Origin: DAXETY01 sp051155755
GTDB lineage: Bacteria > Desulfobacterota > Desulfobacteria > Desulfobacterales > SG8-13
DNA: 16,534 bases
Direction of reading: 5' to 3'
NCBI GenBank assembly: GCA_051155755.1
Contig: DAXETY010000039.1
Coordinates: 1 to 16,534 of the forward strand
Shown here: one piece after another, positions 6,628 to 13,546 of the stretch
How positions within the stretch are numbered: position 1 is the stretch's first letter
Layout of the letters: every line of letters begins with the position of its first letter
Translations under genes and position numbers: made by a program
The notes under the pieces: generated by a model
What the model saw: the letters and a program-made list of their open reading frames with translations, nothing else
What the model was told of the DNA's origin: nothing
Databases searched by the model: none

Positions 6628-7023
6628 TCAGCGACGGGATTTCTTCGGCCGGTGGGATTCGAGCCGCTGGTAAATACGGTCCGCGTAATGCTGAGGAATC
6701 TCGAGTTCGATCGGACCACCGCGAATGGTGTTCAATTTCAGAATCAGAAAGTTGAGCTTTTTGATCGTCCGGTATTTTTCAGCGGCATCGGTTATATTTT
6801 CCAGCAAATCTTCCATCTGCCGGATTTCTTTCTGCAATTCAATTTCCGGCGGAAGCATGTCGGCGTTTTTTAAAATCTTGTAAGCCAGGCGCAGCTCTTC
6901 GGGCACGTTGGCGTCGTCATTGAGCTTCAGCGGTTTGCCGGCACCGTCCAGGTTGTTGAACTCTCCTTTTTTCAAGGCCGCCTGGATGCGTTCTTCGACG
7001 ATTTTATGAAAACCGGGAAACAT
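6628..7023 (-). CDS. DUF1992 (DnaJ homologue C28-like conserved domain) protein
   Basis: A 131-residue soluble protein. It has the signature order of DUF1992: ERIQAALKKGEFNNLDGAGKPL (about 11-32; written here only as a landmark in two parts, ERIQAALKKGEF and NNLDGAGKPL), then VPEELRLAYKILKNA (40-54) and LPPEIELQKEI (57-67), followed by a charged helix. No J domain is present in bacterial members, and the biochemical function is unknown. I chose the ATG at 7021-7023 because AAAGG lies about 6 bases upstream; the frame is open 63 bases further but the extra residues look unlike the family. It heads the minus-strand run towards ddl and is divergent from the PurD-like gene. Confidence 0.85.
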   Translation of the reverse strand: MFPGFHKIVEERIQAALKKGEFNNLDGAGKPLKLNDDANVPEELRLAYKILKNADMLPPEIELQKEIRQMEDLLENITDAAEKYRTIKKLNFLILKLNTIRGGPIELEIPQHYADRIYQRLESHRPKKSRR

Positions 7024-7090
7024 GGATCGCCTTTCGTTGTTGCAGGGTCTTTCGTTATGAGCCCACAATTTTCCGTGGGTGACCATCTTT

Positions 7091-7117
7091 ATAATATAAA
7101 AGGGGCCGGATAATCAA
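7091..7117 (-). promoter_or_regulatory. Possible promoter upstream of the DUF1992 gene
   Basis: Minus strand TTGATT (7112-7117), a 15-bp spacer, TATTAT (7091-7096). The spacer is short. The leader would hold a small hairpin (7062-7079, CCCAC/GTGGG). Confidence 0.3.
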
Positions 7118-7166
7118 GCCGGACGGTCCGGGTTGGCCCACACGGGGCAAATTTTCGGCATCGCGT

Positions 7167-7194
7167 TTGACCGAACCAAATCCGATTTGATACA
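7167..7194 (+). promoter_or_regulatory. Possible promoter of the PurD-like gene
   Basis: TTGACC (7167-7172), 16 bp, then a poor -10 candidate GATACA (7189-7194). The -35 is good and the -10 is weak. Confidence 0.25.
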
Positions 7195-7271
7195 GATACC
7201 GAAATTCAGGCCCTGATGATCCTGCGCAACGATGATTCAATCCCTTAAAGGGCCGCCACCGAGGAGCTGCC

Positions 7272-8786
7272 ATGAAAAACATTGCGTTTGCCGGTACGGA
7301 CGGCCGGACCCTGCTGTCGGCCCTGATCGTTTCCACCGCCAAAAGCGAGCGCTATCCCGACGATTACCAGGGGGTGGTGATTCGCGGCACGCCCTCCATG
7401 CCCCGATTCACCGAAGCCCTGAACTGGCCGGTGCAGTTCGTACCCACAGCCAGCAATTCGGTGGACGACTATGCGGAAGCCATCCTGGCAGCCTTCCGTG
7501 CCGAGAGCATCGACTATGTGCTGCCCATGCCCGAAGCCCTGCTTTTCGAAGGGCTGGTGGACCGGGTGGAAGCGGCCGGATTCGGGGATCGCATCATCGG
7601 GCTGACCCGGGCCGGAGCCTTTATCGAAGGCGACAAACTGCGCTGCAAGAAACTGTGCCGGGAGGCCGGCATCCCCGTAGCCCCGGTATGGGCGGAAGTC
7701 GATGCGCGGGACTACCCGGCGGTGTTGAACCACTGCCTGAACATGATCGCCGAACACAGCGGCGCGGTGCTGAAATACCCCTACAGTGCCGGGGGAAAGG
7801 GCGCGCGCCTGATTCACAATGCCTGGGAAGTCCGCGAAGTTTACGACACCCTGATCAGTGACTACAAGGATGCCTATCGCAAAAATTTCGGGCGCAGGGG
7901 CCCCTGGCCGCTGTTGATCGAGTCGTTGATGTCGGGAGTGGAAATCAGTTTTACCATCCTGGTGGATGCCGGGGGAAATTACCGCATTTTGCCGACGTCC
8001 ATGGACTATCCGGAGCGGTTCGAAGGGCCGGCCGGCCAGAACAATCCCATCACCGGTGGTGTCGGCGCCATCTCCCCGCATCCGATGGAAACCCCGGCGC
8101 TGATGCAGATGGCCGGTGAAACCATCGCCGAACCGCTGATTCGCATTATGCGGGAAACCGGAATCCTGCGACCCTGCGTGCTGTATCCCGGCTGTTTCGT
8201 TTCATTGGACGGCAACCTGCAGCCGACCGGCATTCGGGTTTCCGAAGTCAACATCCGGCCGGGAGAACCGGAGGCCCAGCCGGTTGCCCGACGCCTGCGC
8301 AACCTGGGTGCCCTGATCGAAGCCACCGCCCGGGGTCAGCTGGACCGGGTGGAACCCGAAGTCCGCGATGACCAGATCGCGCTGTGCGTGGCGCTGGTCA
8401 CCGGCCCCGGCGGTCCGGACGGCCAGCGCGGCTATCCCTGGTCGTGCACCAAGGGCGAGCCCCTGGAAATGGATTTCAAATACATGAAACGCAAAGGCAT
8501 CCAGGTCATTCCCTCCGCCATGACCTTCGTGGAAAGCGAAGGTGTCTTCAAATCCGACGGAACCCGGGTGGCCTTTTTGAACGCCAATATCACCGTAAAG
8601 GAGAACGAGCGCCGCGGTGAGGTGGCCGAGCGGCTGCGCGTCAAACTCATGGCGGCATTTGACAACCGGAAAATCCGCGTCATTCCCCGGGAAGATCCCG
8701 AAGGAAACCGCCTCGATCTGCGCCGCGACATCGGCGTTCATTACCGCAAAGCCGAACGCATATTCACACGCGCAACGGCAGGTTGA
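7272..8786 (+). CDS. PurD-like ATP-grasp ligase (divergent phosphoribosylamine--glycine ligase paralogue)
   Basis: A 504-residue cytoplasmic protein. It follows the GARS/PurD plan: an N-terminal Rossmann-like domain (1-115), an ATP-grasp core (about 120-340) with K168 and SAGGKGARL (172-180), GQNNPITGGVGAISP (255-269) matching PurD's GPNTGGMGAYSP, and SEVNIRPGEPEAQ (324-336) matching PurD's EFNVRFGDPETQ, then a C-terminal domain. Both signatures are altered: PNTGGMG has become PITGGVG and RFGDPE has become RPGEPE. The length exceeds standard PurD (about 420-430), mostly through an extended C-terminal part after 390. GAGGAG lies about 5 bases before the ATG. Annotators would probably name it purD. 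Because the substrate-loop residues differ, it may use another amine or amino acid. No other purine gene is next to it on this strand; purE lies about 2.8 kb away on the other strand. Confidence 0.75.
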   Translation: MKNIAFAGTDGRTLLSALIVSTAKSERYPDDYQGVVIRGTPSMPRFTEALNWPVQFVPTASNSVDDYAEAILAAFRAESIDYVLPMPEALLFEGLVDRVEAAGFGDRIIGLTRAGAFIEGDKLRCKKLCREAGIPVAPVWAEVDARDYPAVLNHCLNMIAEHSGAVLKYPYSAGGKGARLIHNAWEVREVYDTLISDYKDAYRKNFGRRGPWPLLIESLMSGVEISFTILVDAGGNYRILPTSMDYPERFEGPAGQNNPITGGVGAISPHPMETPALMQMAGETIAEPLIRIMRETGILRPCVLYPGCFVSLDGNLQPTGIRVSEVNIRPGEPEAQPVARRLRNLGALIEATARGQLDRVEPEVRDDQIALCVALVTGPGGPDGQRGYPWSCTKGEPLEMDFKYMKRKGIQVIPSAMTFVESEGVFKSDGTRVAFLNANITVKENERRGEVAERLRVKLMAAFDNRKIRVIPREDPEGNRLDLRRDIGVHYRKAERIFTRATAG

Positions 8787-9007
8787 AACCCGGTGGATGT
8801 TCGCTTATGAAAGGATTGAAAATCCTCCCGGGGGTCGTCACCTGCCCCCTTCGCTCGAAGTCATTTCCCGAATTCGCCGCACAGATGCTTTGGAGCCGCG
8901 GCTCGTAAGCCGGCTCCCTCAGCGGCCCGGTCGGTTTTCCTTTGAAAAATTCGTCTGCAGATCCGTTCTATCGCGCCATTTCGGGATAATTTTTTCGGTT
9001 ATTGCTC
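8787..9007. other. Gene-free stretch after the PurD-like gene
   Basis: I see no gene here. The stretch holds one REP-like hairpin (8892-8917). With the terminator and the HU promoter it makes up the 375-base gap between the two genes. Confidence 0.5.
8892..8917. repeat. REP-like hairpin
   Basis: GGAGCC (8892-8897) pairs with GGCTCC (8912-8917) and GGCT (8900-8903) with AGCC (8908-8911), with loop CGTA and a two-base bulge. The word 'ggagccggcttacgagccgcg' in reverse is like widespread proteobacterial REP elements (memory only). Confidence 0.55.
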
Positions 9008-9037
9008 AAAAAACCCCTCTGTTTGGGGCTTTTTTTT
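9008..9037 (+). terminator. Rho-independent terminator downstream of the PurD-like gene
   Basis: CCCC (9014-9017), a 7-base loop, GGGG (9025-9028), then C and eight T residues (9030-9037), preceded by an A run that can extend the stem. It lies 222 bases past the stop of the PurD-like gene and isolates the HU gene. Confidence 0.75.
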
Positions 9038-9078
9038 AAAAAAAATGCAAGAAACCCTTGCCGGACCTGCATTTATGG

Positions 9079-9107
9079 TTGACAAATGATGCAAAATACC
9101 GGAAAAT
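9079..9107 (+). promoter_or_regulatory. Promoter of the HU gene
   Basis: TTGACA (9079-9084), 17 bp, GAAAAT (9102-9107). A second -10-like word GATAAT (9113-9118) lacks a matching -35. The surroundings are markedly AT-rich for this window. Confidence 0.55.
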
Positions 9108-9161
9108 TTCACGATAATTTCGGGCTCAATTCAACAACCCTAAAGGAAGGAGGAATTCCAG

Positions 9162-9434
9162 ATGACAAAGGCCGATTTAGTTGAGAAAATGGCAAAAGAT
9201 GCAGGGATTTCCAAGGTGGCAGCCGATTCGGCGCTGAACTCGTTCATGGACAACGTTACCAAGGCGCTGAAGAAAAAAGACGGCAAAGTCACCCTGGTGG
9301 GCTTCGGCACTTTCCAGAAAGTTCGCCGCAAGGCCCGCAAAGGCCGAAATCCGCAGACCGGTGAGACCATCAAGATCAAGGCCACCAACACCGTGAAGTT
9401 CAAACCCGGCAAAAAACTGAAAGACGCTGTGTAA
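9162..9434 (+). CDS. hup: HU-family nucleoid DNA-binding protein
   Basis: A 90-residue basic protein, exactly HU size. The N-terminal helices (1-40) are followed by GFGTF (47-51), the beta-arm signature RKGRNPQTGE (59-68) with the intercalating Pro at 64, and the C-terminal KFKPGKKLKDAV. HU dimers bend and wrap DNA in the nucleoid. The sequence reads as HU rather than IHF because the arm motif is GRNPQTGE and there is no alpha or beta IHF signature, though the two are hard to tell apart by eye. The start has an excellent Shine-Dalgarno (AAGGAGG, 9147-9153) 8 bases before the ATG. It has its own promoter and terminator, so it is a monocistronic, probably highly expressed gene. Confidence 0.97.
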   Translation: MTKADLVEKMAKDAGISKVAADSALNSFMDNVTKALKKKDGKVTLVGFGTFQKVRRKARKGRNPQTGETIKIKATNTVKFKPGKKLKDAV

Positions 9435-9464
9435 CTCGCTTTACCCCAGGCCCGATGACTTACG

Positions 9465-9514
9465 AAAAAGCAGCCGTCCGTGGCACAGAGGCGCCCGGCC
9501 GGCTGCTTTTTTTT
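9465..9514 (+). terminator. Rho-independent terminator of the HU gene
   Basis: AAAAAGCAGCCG (9465-9476) pairs with CGGCTGCTTTTT (9500-9511), ending in an eight-T run (9507-9514). The GC-rich loop is about 23 bases. The A run on the left lets it work for minus-strand transcripts too. Confidence 0.9.
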
Positions 9515-9620
9515 AGCGATTGCCGATCTTACCGCATCTACTGCGTCAGAAGCCGTTGCGCATATTTCAATATTGCGCAACGACTTCTTCCTTGTATCTG
9601 CGGCAACCTCGACAATCGCT
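9515..9620. repeat. ~106-bp imperfect palindrome between the HU terminator and tRNA-Met
   Basis: The ends AGCGATTG (9515-9522) and CAATCGCT (9613-9620) are complementary. The core CGTTGCGCA (9554-9562) pairs with TGCGCAACG (9574-9582), flanked by GAAG/CTTC, and the outer CCGCA/TGCGG words also pair. All pairs share one axis near 9568, so the whole element can form one long hairpin. It encodes no transposase. It looks like a dispersed palindromic repeat or a miniature element. Confidence 0.7.
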
Positions 9621-9739
9621 TGAATCACTTTTGCAAACCGGTTCAAACATTCAAAATAGATAAAATCTAATGCCGAGGAGACCGCCCCCGCATTGGGCGG
9701 CGATCCGGAAATCGGGAAAATTCGGGAAAAAAGCAGAAG

Positions 9740-9816
9740 TGGTGGCGATGCAGGGATTCGAACCCCGGACTCTGCGGATATGAGCCGCATGCTCTAACCG
9801 ACTGAGCTACATCGCC
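9740..9816 (-). tRNA. tRNA-Met, anticodon CAT (elongator type)
   Basis: On the minus strand the acceptor GGCGATG (9810-9816) pairs with CATCGCC (9744-9750), discriminator A at 9743 and encoded CCA at 9740-9742. The D-arm reads AGCTCAGTCGGTTAGAGC, and the anticodon stem TGCGG/CCGCA holds CAT at 9780-9782. The T-arm contains GGTTCGAATCC. A paired G1-C72 argues against an initiator tRNA, which carries a C-A mismatch. A CAT anticodon can also belong to tRNA-Ile2 (lysidine-modified). Similarity to elongator Met in the D-arm favours Met, but Ile2 cannot be excluded by eye. Confidence 0.9.
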
Positions 9817-9939
9817 ACATCAAAGAGGTGCGGATACTCATTTATATTCAACTTAGGATCAAACACCCGGAAAAGCAACGGAGTTTCTAACAGTTCCCGC
9901 CCGGACCGTCAACCTAATTTTTCACCAGAGCGGGATGTG
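9817..9939. other. Gene-free stretch, tRNA-Met upstream region
   Basis: Nothing coding is visible. On the minus strand the AT-rich words TTGATC and TATAAA lie ahead of the tRNA, but no pair has proper spacing, so I do not call a promoter. With the terminator and paired hairpins below it fills the 341 bases before the zinc-ribbon gene. Confidence 0.4.
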
Positions 9940-9970
9940 AAAAAACAGCCGGGTGTGCGGCACCCGGCTG
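9940..9970 (-). terminator. Rho-independent terminator of the hpt/zinc-ribbon unit
   Basis: On the minus strand CAGCCGGGTG (9961-9970) pairs with CACCCGGCTG (9946-9955), loop CCGCA, followed by six T residues (9940-9945). It lies about 190 bases beyond the stop of the zinc-ribbon gene and before tRNA-Met. Confidence 0.88.
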
Positions 9971-10042
9971 CATCGGCAAGCAGAAAAACAAACCGAATTA
10001 TTTCCTGATGAAGTCGTACAAAATCCAAATTCCATTCAAATC

Positions 10043-10126
10043 TGTCATTCCCGCGCAGGCGGGAATCCAGAAATAAATGTAATTACAGTTTGTTAAACTC
10101 GAGATCCCCGCCTGCGCGGGGATGAC
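10043..10126. repeat. Inverted pair of 'attcccgc..gcgggaat' hairpin repeats
   Basis: Copy 1 (10043-10070) has the stem ATTCCCGC/GCGGGAAT. Copy 2 (10101-10126) is a variant in opposite orientation with ATCCCCGC/GCGGGGAT. Each forms its own hairpin, and the two also pair with each other around a 30-base AT-rich spacer. The words are those of a well-known dispersed repeat of proteobacteria. They lie in the 3' region of the zinc-ribbon gene. Confidence 0.75.
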
Positions 10127-10157
10127 CCGGAGATTAACATGACCGTTTACGATTCCG

Positions 10158-12521
10158 TCATTTCTTCACGGCCACGGAATCGGCAACTTCCACGGTGTAC
10201 TCTTCGAGATTCGGTGCCAGGTCGTAAAAAACCAGCATGAACGGTATCGTGGCACCCTTGTCAATATTGACGTTGGCCTTGGATCGCCCGAAGCGGTTTC
10301 CGAGCATTTTGTCGATCGTGGCCCCGTCCAGTCCGGCCAGTTCTTTGTCCGTCAGGACATTTCCGGCAAAAACGGTTTTCTCGTGTTTCATTTCACGGCC
10401 ACCGGCGTACAGCCTGCCCGTAATGCGCACGAAGCGACGGGGGTCGTCATAAAGGTTGCGAACCTCTCCTTCGATGACGTACAGCTGCCCCAAATTTTGA
10501 TTCTGTACGAAATAGCCGTTGACTTCATTTTCCGGAATCGCGAAGTTCAGGTTGCCGCTGTCCTGTACTGCCGGACCGAGCCATTCGCCCACGTAAGGCA
10601 CCTTGCGAACGGAATTTTTTACCGTATCCATATAGGGGATCTCGACACCGAAGTACTGCGTGAGAAAGTAAGCGGCGTAACCACCGCCACCCAGCAGCAC
10701 CAGCACCAGCAGGAACTTGAAAAACCCGCCGATACCGCGACTGCCCTTCCTGGCCGCCCGCGGCGGTTGGCTTTCTTCGTCTTCCAAAAACGGATCCGCT
10801 TGCTCATTGTCGTCGAGCATTCCCATGTCGAATCCCTGACCGACTTCCCCGCCTTCCACCACGGCTTCGTCGAGGGCCGCGGTTTCGGCGATCGGCGCCG
10901 GCTCGGCCACTTCGAATTCGTCGTCTCCGGACCCGGTGCCAAGATCTTCTTCGAGATCCAGTTCCAGATCGAAGTCCTGGGCGGCATTCCCGTCGCCGGT
11001 CTCCTCCCCGTCGATTTCAAGCATGTCGTCTAAATCGGAAAGATTGAATTCTTCATCCTCGTCGGCAACATCCGAAGTCCGGCCCCGGGATTCTTCAACT
11101 TCGCCGCCCTCATCCAATTCGAAATCCAGATCGGCGTCGTCTGCGTCCGGTTCGATCTGCAGAAGATCGGAAAGATCGTCCTCGCCGACTTCGCCGCCGC
11201 CGCCTTCGAGTGAGTCGTCCAAGCCGGACAGGTCCAGTTCATCGGTCTCTTGCATGGACACACCGGCTTCGTCGCCGCCTTCCATTGCCAGGTCCAGATC
11301 GAGTTCTTCGGCATCCGAGTCCATTCCGGAGGCATCCGGCGAGTCCTCAATCATTTCCTCCAGATCGGCCAGATCGATTTCATCGGTTTCTTCCAGTTGG
11401 GAAGACCCGGTCGGCGGCGCATCGGCTTTGGCATCGCCGTCAAAATCGAGATCGAGGTCGAAATCCACGGGTTTCCCGGATGCTTCTTCTTCAAGACCGG
11501 CGTCCGACTCCGCGCTCTCCAGGTCAATGGAAAGATCCAGCTCGTCTTCGGAAGAATCCGCAGCTGCATTGGCCGACCCGGCATCGAGATCGAAATCGAA
11601 TTCGTCATCCGCGGCGCCTTTGGCGTCGGCGGTGCTTTCGTCTCCTTCGAGGTCGAGGGAAAAGTCCAGCTCATCATCGGTTTCGGCACCCGCAGCGGAA
11701 CTGTCTTCGACCGAAAGTTCCATGTCGCTGGTTTCGTCGAATTCGATCTGGCCGTCGCCGGAATCTTCTTCGTCGAGTTCCAGCGACAGGTCACCGAAGC
11801 CGTCCAGGTCGTCTCCGGCCGGCTCGGCCGGCGCAGGGCTCTTTTCCTCCTCGGCATCCAGATTCAGGTCGAGATCGAAGCCAAGGTCATCGTCGGCGTC
11901 TGTGGCAGCCGCGCTACGATTTGCGTCTTCGGCACCTTCCGCGTCGAGGTCCAAATCCAGTTCTGCTACCTGGCCTTCGTCGCTCGAAGTGCTTTCTTCC
12001 CCGCCGGTTCCATCGCCAAGGTCGAGATCAAAGCTCAGATCATCGTCGGCAGTGGGTGCCGCCAGGGGTTCCTGGGAATCGGTATCGTCCGTTTCCAGAT
12101 TGAGATCGAAATTCAAAGCTTCTTGATCGGTTCCGGCTTCCTGTGTATCGTCGGCATCCAGTCCCAGTTCCGAAAAATCGAGGGCATCCGATTCGGCGAC
12201 TTCGGCACCGTCCGGGGTTTCGTCTTCATCGAATTTGAAATCGAAGTCGGCCGGGTCGGCCTGATCGATTTCATCCGTGTCGGCAAAATCCAGTTCCAAT
12301 TCTTTCTCGATCTCATCCAAGTCGAGATCTTCCAGGCCGCCGGCAGCAGCGACCGAATCGATTTGCACGGCTTCGGCCCGGGCCGCCTGAGGCGCTGTCT
12401 CGGGAGGATAGGCCGTGAAGATGCTCTGGCATTTCGAACAGCGCACCTTGGAGCCACCCGGCTTGATCATTTTTTCGTCAAAATTGAAACTGGTCCCACA
12501 TGCATCACAGGTAACAATCAT
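10158..12521 (-). CDS. Zinc-ribbon (MJ0042) / acidic linker / membrane / DUF3426 protein
   Basis: A 787-residue protein with a clear domain order. Residues 1-40 form an MJ0042-type zinc ribbon with C5, C8, C28 and C31 as two CxxC knuckles. Residues about 45-598 are an extremely acidic low-complexity linker, built from repeated phrases such as DLDLD, FDLDL, DELDFSL and EEMIEDS. One transmembrane helix (about 600-625, FLLVLVLLGGGGYAAYFL) follows. The C-terminal 160 residues (NLNFAIPENEV, VIEGEVRN, PFMLVFYD) fit a DUF3426 domain, expected outside the membrane. The N-terminus would face the cytoplasm. The function of this architecture is not established. I chose the ATG at 12519-12521, where the zinc ribbon begins, rather than the longer frame reaching 12644, because that extension overlaps hpt and does not match the family. 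It follows hpt by 13 bases, so they are co-transcribed. Confidence 0.85.
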   Translation of the reverse strand: MIVTCDACGTSFNFDEKMIKPGGSKVRCSKCQSIFTAYPPETAPQAARAEAVQIDSVAAAGGLEDLDLDEIEKELELDFADTDEIDQADPADFDFKFDEDETPDGAEVAESDALDFSELGLDADDTQEAGTDQEALNFDLNLETDDTDSQEPLAAPTADDDLSFDLDLGDGTGGEESTSSDEGQVAELDLDLDAEGAEDANRSAAATDADDDLGFDLDLNLDAEEEKSPAPAEPAGDDLDGFGDLSLELDEEDSGDGQIEFDETSDMELSVEDSSAAGAETDDELDFSLDLEGDESTADAKGAADDEFDFDLDAGSANAAADSSEDELDLSIDLESAESDAGLEEEASGKPVDFDLDLDFDGDAKADAPPTGSSQLEETDEIDLADLEEMIEDSPDASGMDSDAEELDLDLAMEGGDEAGVSMQETDELDLSGLDDSLEGGGGEVGEDDLSDLLQIEPDADDADLDFELDEGGEVEESRGRTSDVADEDEEFNLSDLDDMLEIDGEETGDGNAAQDFDLELDLEEDLGTGSGDDEFEVAEPAPIAETAALDEAVVEGGEVGQGFDMGMLDDNEQADPFLEDEESQPPRAARKGSRGIGGFFKFLLVLVLLGGGGYAAYFLTQYFGVEIPYMDTVKNSVRKVPYVGEWLGPAVQDSGNLNFAIPENEVNGYFVQNQNLGQLYVIEGEVRNLYDDPRRFVRITGRLYAGGREMKHEKTVFAGNVLTDKELAGLDGATIDKMLGNRFGRSKANVNIDKGATIPFMLVFYDLAPNLEEYTVEVADSVAVKK

Positions 12522-12534
12522 GGCAAAATCCCGT

Positions 12535-13056
12535 TTATGAAATTTGCAGATCGTATATGGCGGGCAGTTGCCGGTAGTTTCCGGCATAGTCCAGGCCATA
12601 GCCGACCAGGAATCCTTTTTCGACGGTGTGGCCGACGTAGGCAACCTTCACGTGCGTCTCTCTTCTCTCGTGCTTGTTGATCATGGCGCAGGTTTCGATC
12701 GAAGCCGGTCTGAAGCTGCGGATGTAGTCGAACAGAAACGCAATCGTACCTCCAGTGTCGACGATGTCTTCGACGATGAGCACGTCTTTATCGTGGACAT
12801 CGATTTCGAGTTCTTTGGTCAAACGGATGGTGCCGGAACTCGCAGTACCGGAACCGTAACTGGCCAAACGAACGAAATCGATTTTCACCGGGATCGTAAG
12901 ATATCGGGCAAGATCCGCCAGAAATATGAAGGCGCCGTTGAGAATCCCAACCATAACGAGCTCGCGATCGCGGTAGTCGTCCGAAATTCGGCGAGCCATT
13001 GCGCGGACCGCCTGATCGATTTCTTCCTTTTTCAGGACAAGTTTTAGATCGGGCAT
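12535..13056 (-). CDS. hpt: Hypoxanthine phosphoribosyltransferase
   Basis: A 173-residue cytoplasmic purine-salvage enzyme that converts hypoxanthine or guanine plus PRPP to IMP or GMP. Signatures are the PRPP loop VLIVEDIVDTGGT (92-104), the flexible loop SYGSGTASSG (66-75), LNGAFIF (39-45), INKHE (126-130) and the C-terminal FLVGYGLDY...YRQLPAIYDL. All fit Hpt of about 175-180 residues. The frame stays open upstream to 13191, but I start at the ATG 13054-13056 (MPDLKLVLKKEEI), where family similarity begins and AGGCG is 6 bases ahead. The downstream zinc-ribbon gene begins 13 bases after the stop, implying a two-gene unit. No ftsH or tilS, common partners of hpt elsewhere, is nearby. Confidence 0.96.
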   Translation of the reverse strand: MPDLKLVLKKEEIDQAVRAMARRISDDYRDRELVMVGILNGAFIFLADLARYLTIPVKIDFVRLASYGSGTASSGTIRLTKELEIDVHDKDVLIVEDIVDTGGTIAFLFDYIRSFRPASIETCAMINKHERRETHVKVAYVGHTVEKGFLVGYGLDYAGNYRQLPAIYDLQIS

Positions 13057-13161
13057 TATTTGCGCCTGTAGGCCATATTCCACAACCACCGCTGCGCGGC
13101 GGCAGGCCCCGTGCACCGATTCCAGCGCATGCCACGGGGTAAAACGCCGCAAACCCTTACT

Positions 13162-13191
13162 AGGATGCCATAAAAAGGGCCTACTTGTCAA
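13162..13191 (-). promoter_or_regulatory. Possible promoter of hpt
   Basis: Minus strand TTGACA (13186-13191), 18 bp, CATCCT (13162-13167). The -35 is perfect and the -10 is poor. The leader would be about 100 bases. Confidence 0.3.
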
Positions 13192-13241
13192 ATATTTAAA
13201 GCAATTACAGATTGATAATTTGACGTGCCGGCTGCGCCGGC

Positions 13242-13476
13242 GTCCGATGTCCGTGGTCCGTCGTCCGTTGTCAGTGGTTACAAGTAACTTGATCGCAGGA
13301 AGGTATTATGAGTTGTTTCTTCAGAACCGGGGGTAAATCAAGCGTCTCTCGGAATCCATCCAGACAGAATTTAGAGTATCATCGTCTCTGTATCTCAAGA
13401 TCCGCCGGTATCTTGTTGCTGGTCCGCTAACGGAGGTGTGAATTTTGCAACGGACGACGGACAACTGACAACGGAC
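13242..13476. repeat. Inverted pair of heptameric GTCCGNN repeats flanking 177 bp
   Basis: The left end is a 7-bp tandem array: GTCCGAT, GTCCGTG, GTCCGTC, GTCCGTT, GTCAGTG (13242-13276). The right end, read on the minus strand from 13476, is GTCCGTT, GTCAGTT, GTCCGTC, GTCCGTT (to 13449). The two 29-base ends match at 26 of 29 positions as inverted repeats. Confidence 0.8.
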
Positions 13477-13546
13477 TTTCCAATTTCGAGCGTTCAATAT
13501 CGTATGGGTCCGGCATTCGAACCCAGCGATCCATATCTTTTACTTC

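Larger units (their letters stand above)
13057..13546. other. 490-base gene-free stretch between hpt and the J-protein
   Basis: It contains the candidate hpt promoter, a heptamer-repeat inverted pair (13242-13476) and a GC hairpin word (13227-13241, gccggctgcgccggc). A 40-codon ATG frame at 13308-13430 has a purine-rich AGGAAGG 4 bases ahead, but its composition (many Ser/Arg, rare-looking AGA/TCC codons) gives no reason to call it a gene. Confidence 0.5.

Noticed and set aside
8617..9039. 140-codon plus-strand frame overlapping the end of the PurD-like gene
   Set aside because: Out-of-frame shadow that runs into a terminator.
9540..9600. CRISPR-like repeats
   Set aside because: The repeated words are inverted, not regularly spaced direct repeats, and no cas gene is present.
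9455..9670. 71-codon plus-strand frame after HU
   Set aside because: It runs through the HU terminator and the palindrome; no Shine-Dalgarno and no similarity seen.
10936..12680. Long plus-strand open frames (396, 297 and 476 codons) opposite the zinc-ribbon gene
   Set aside because: They are Ser/Arg- or Phe/Ile/Val/Gly-rich mirrors of the acidic repeats and lack start signals or family motifs; the minus frame has a zinc ribbon, a membrane helix and DUF3426.
13308..13430. 40-codon ATG frame with AGGAAGG ahead
   Set aside because: Composition is not protein-like, it lies within a repeat cassette, and nothing supports translation.
13503..13535. tRNA-like GGGTTCGAAT on the minus strand after the J-protein
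   Set aside because: The flanking bases do not form a T-stem and no acceptor or anticodon arm is present.
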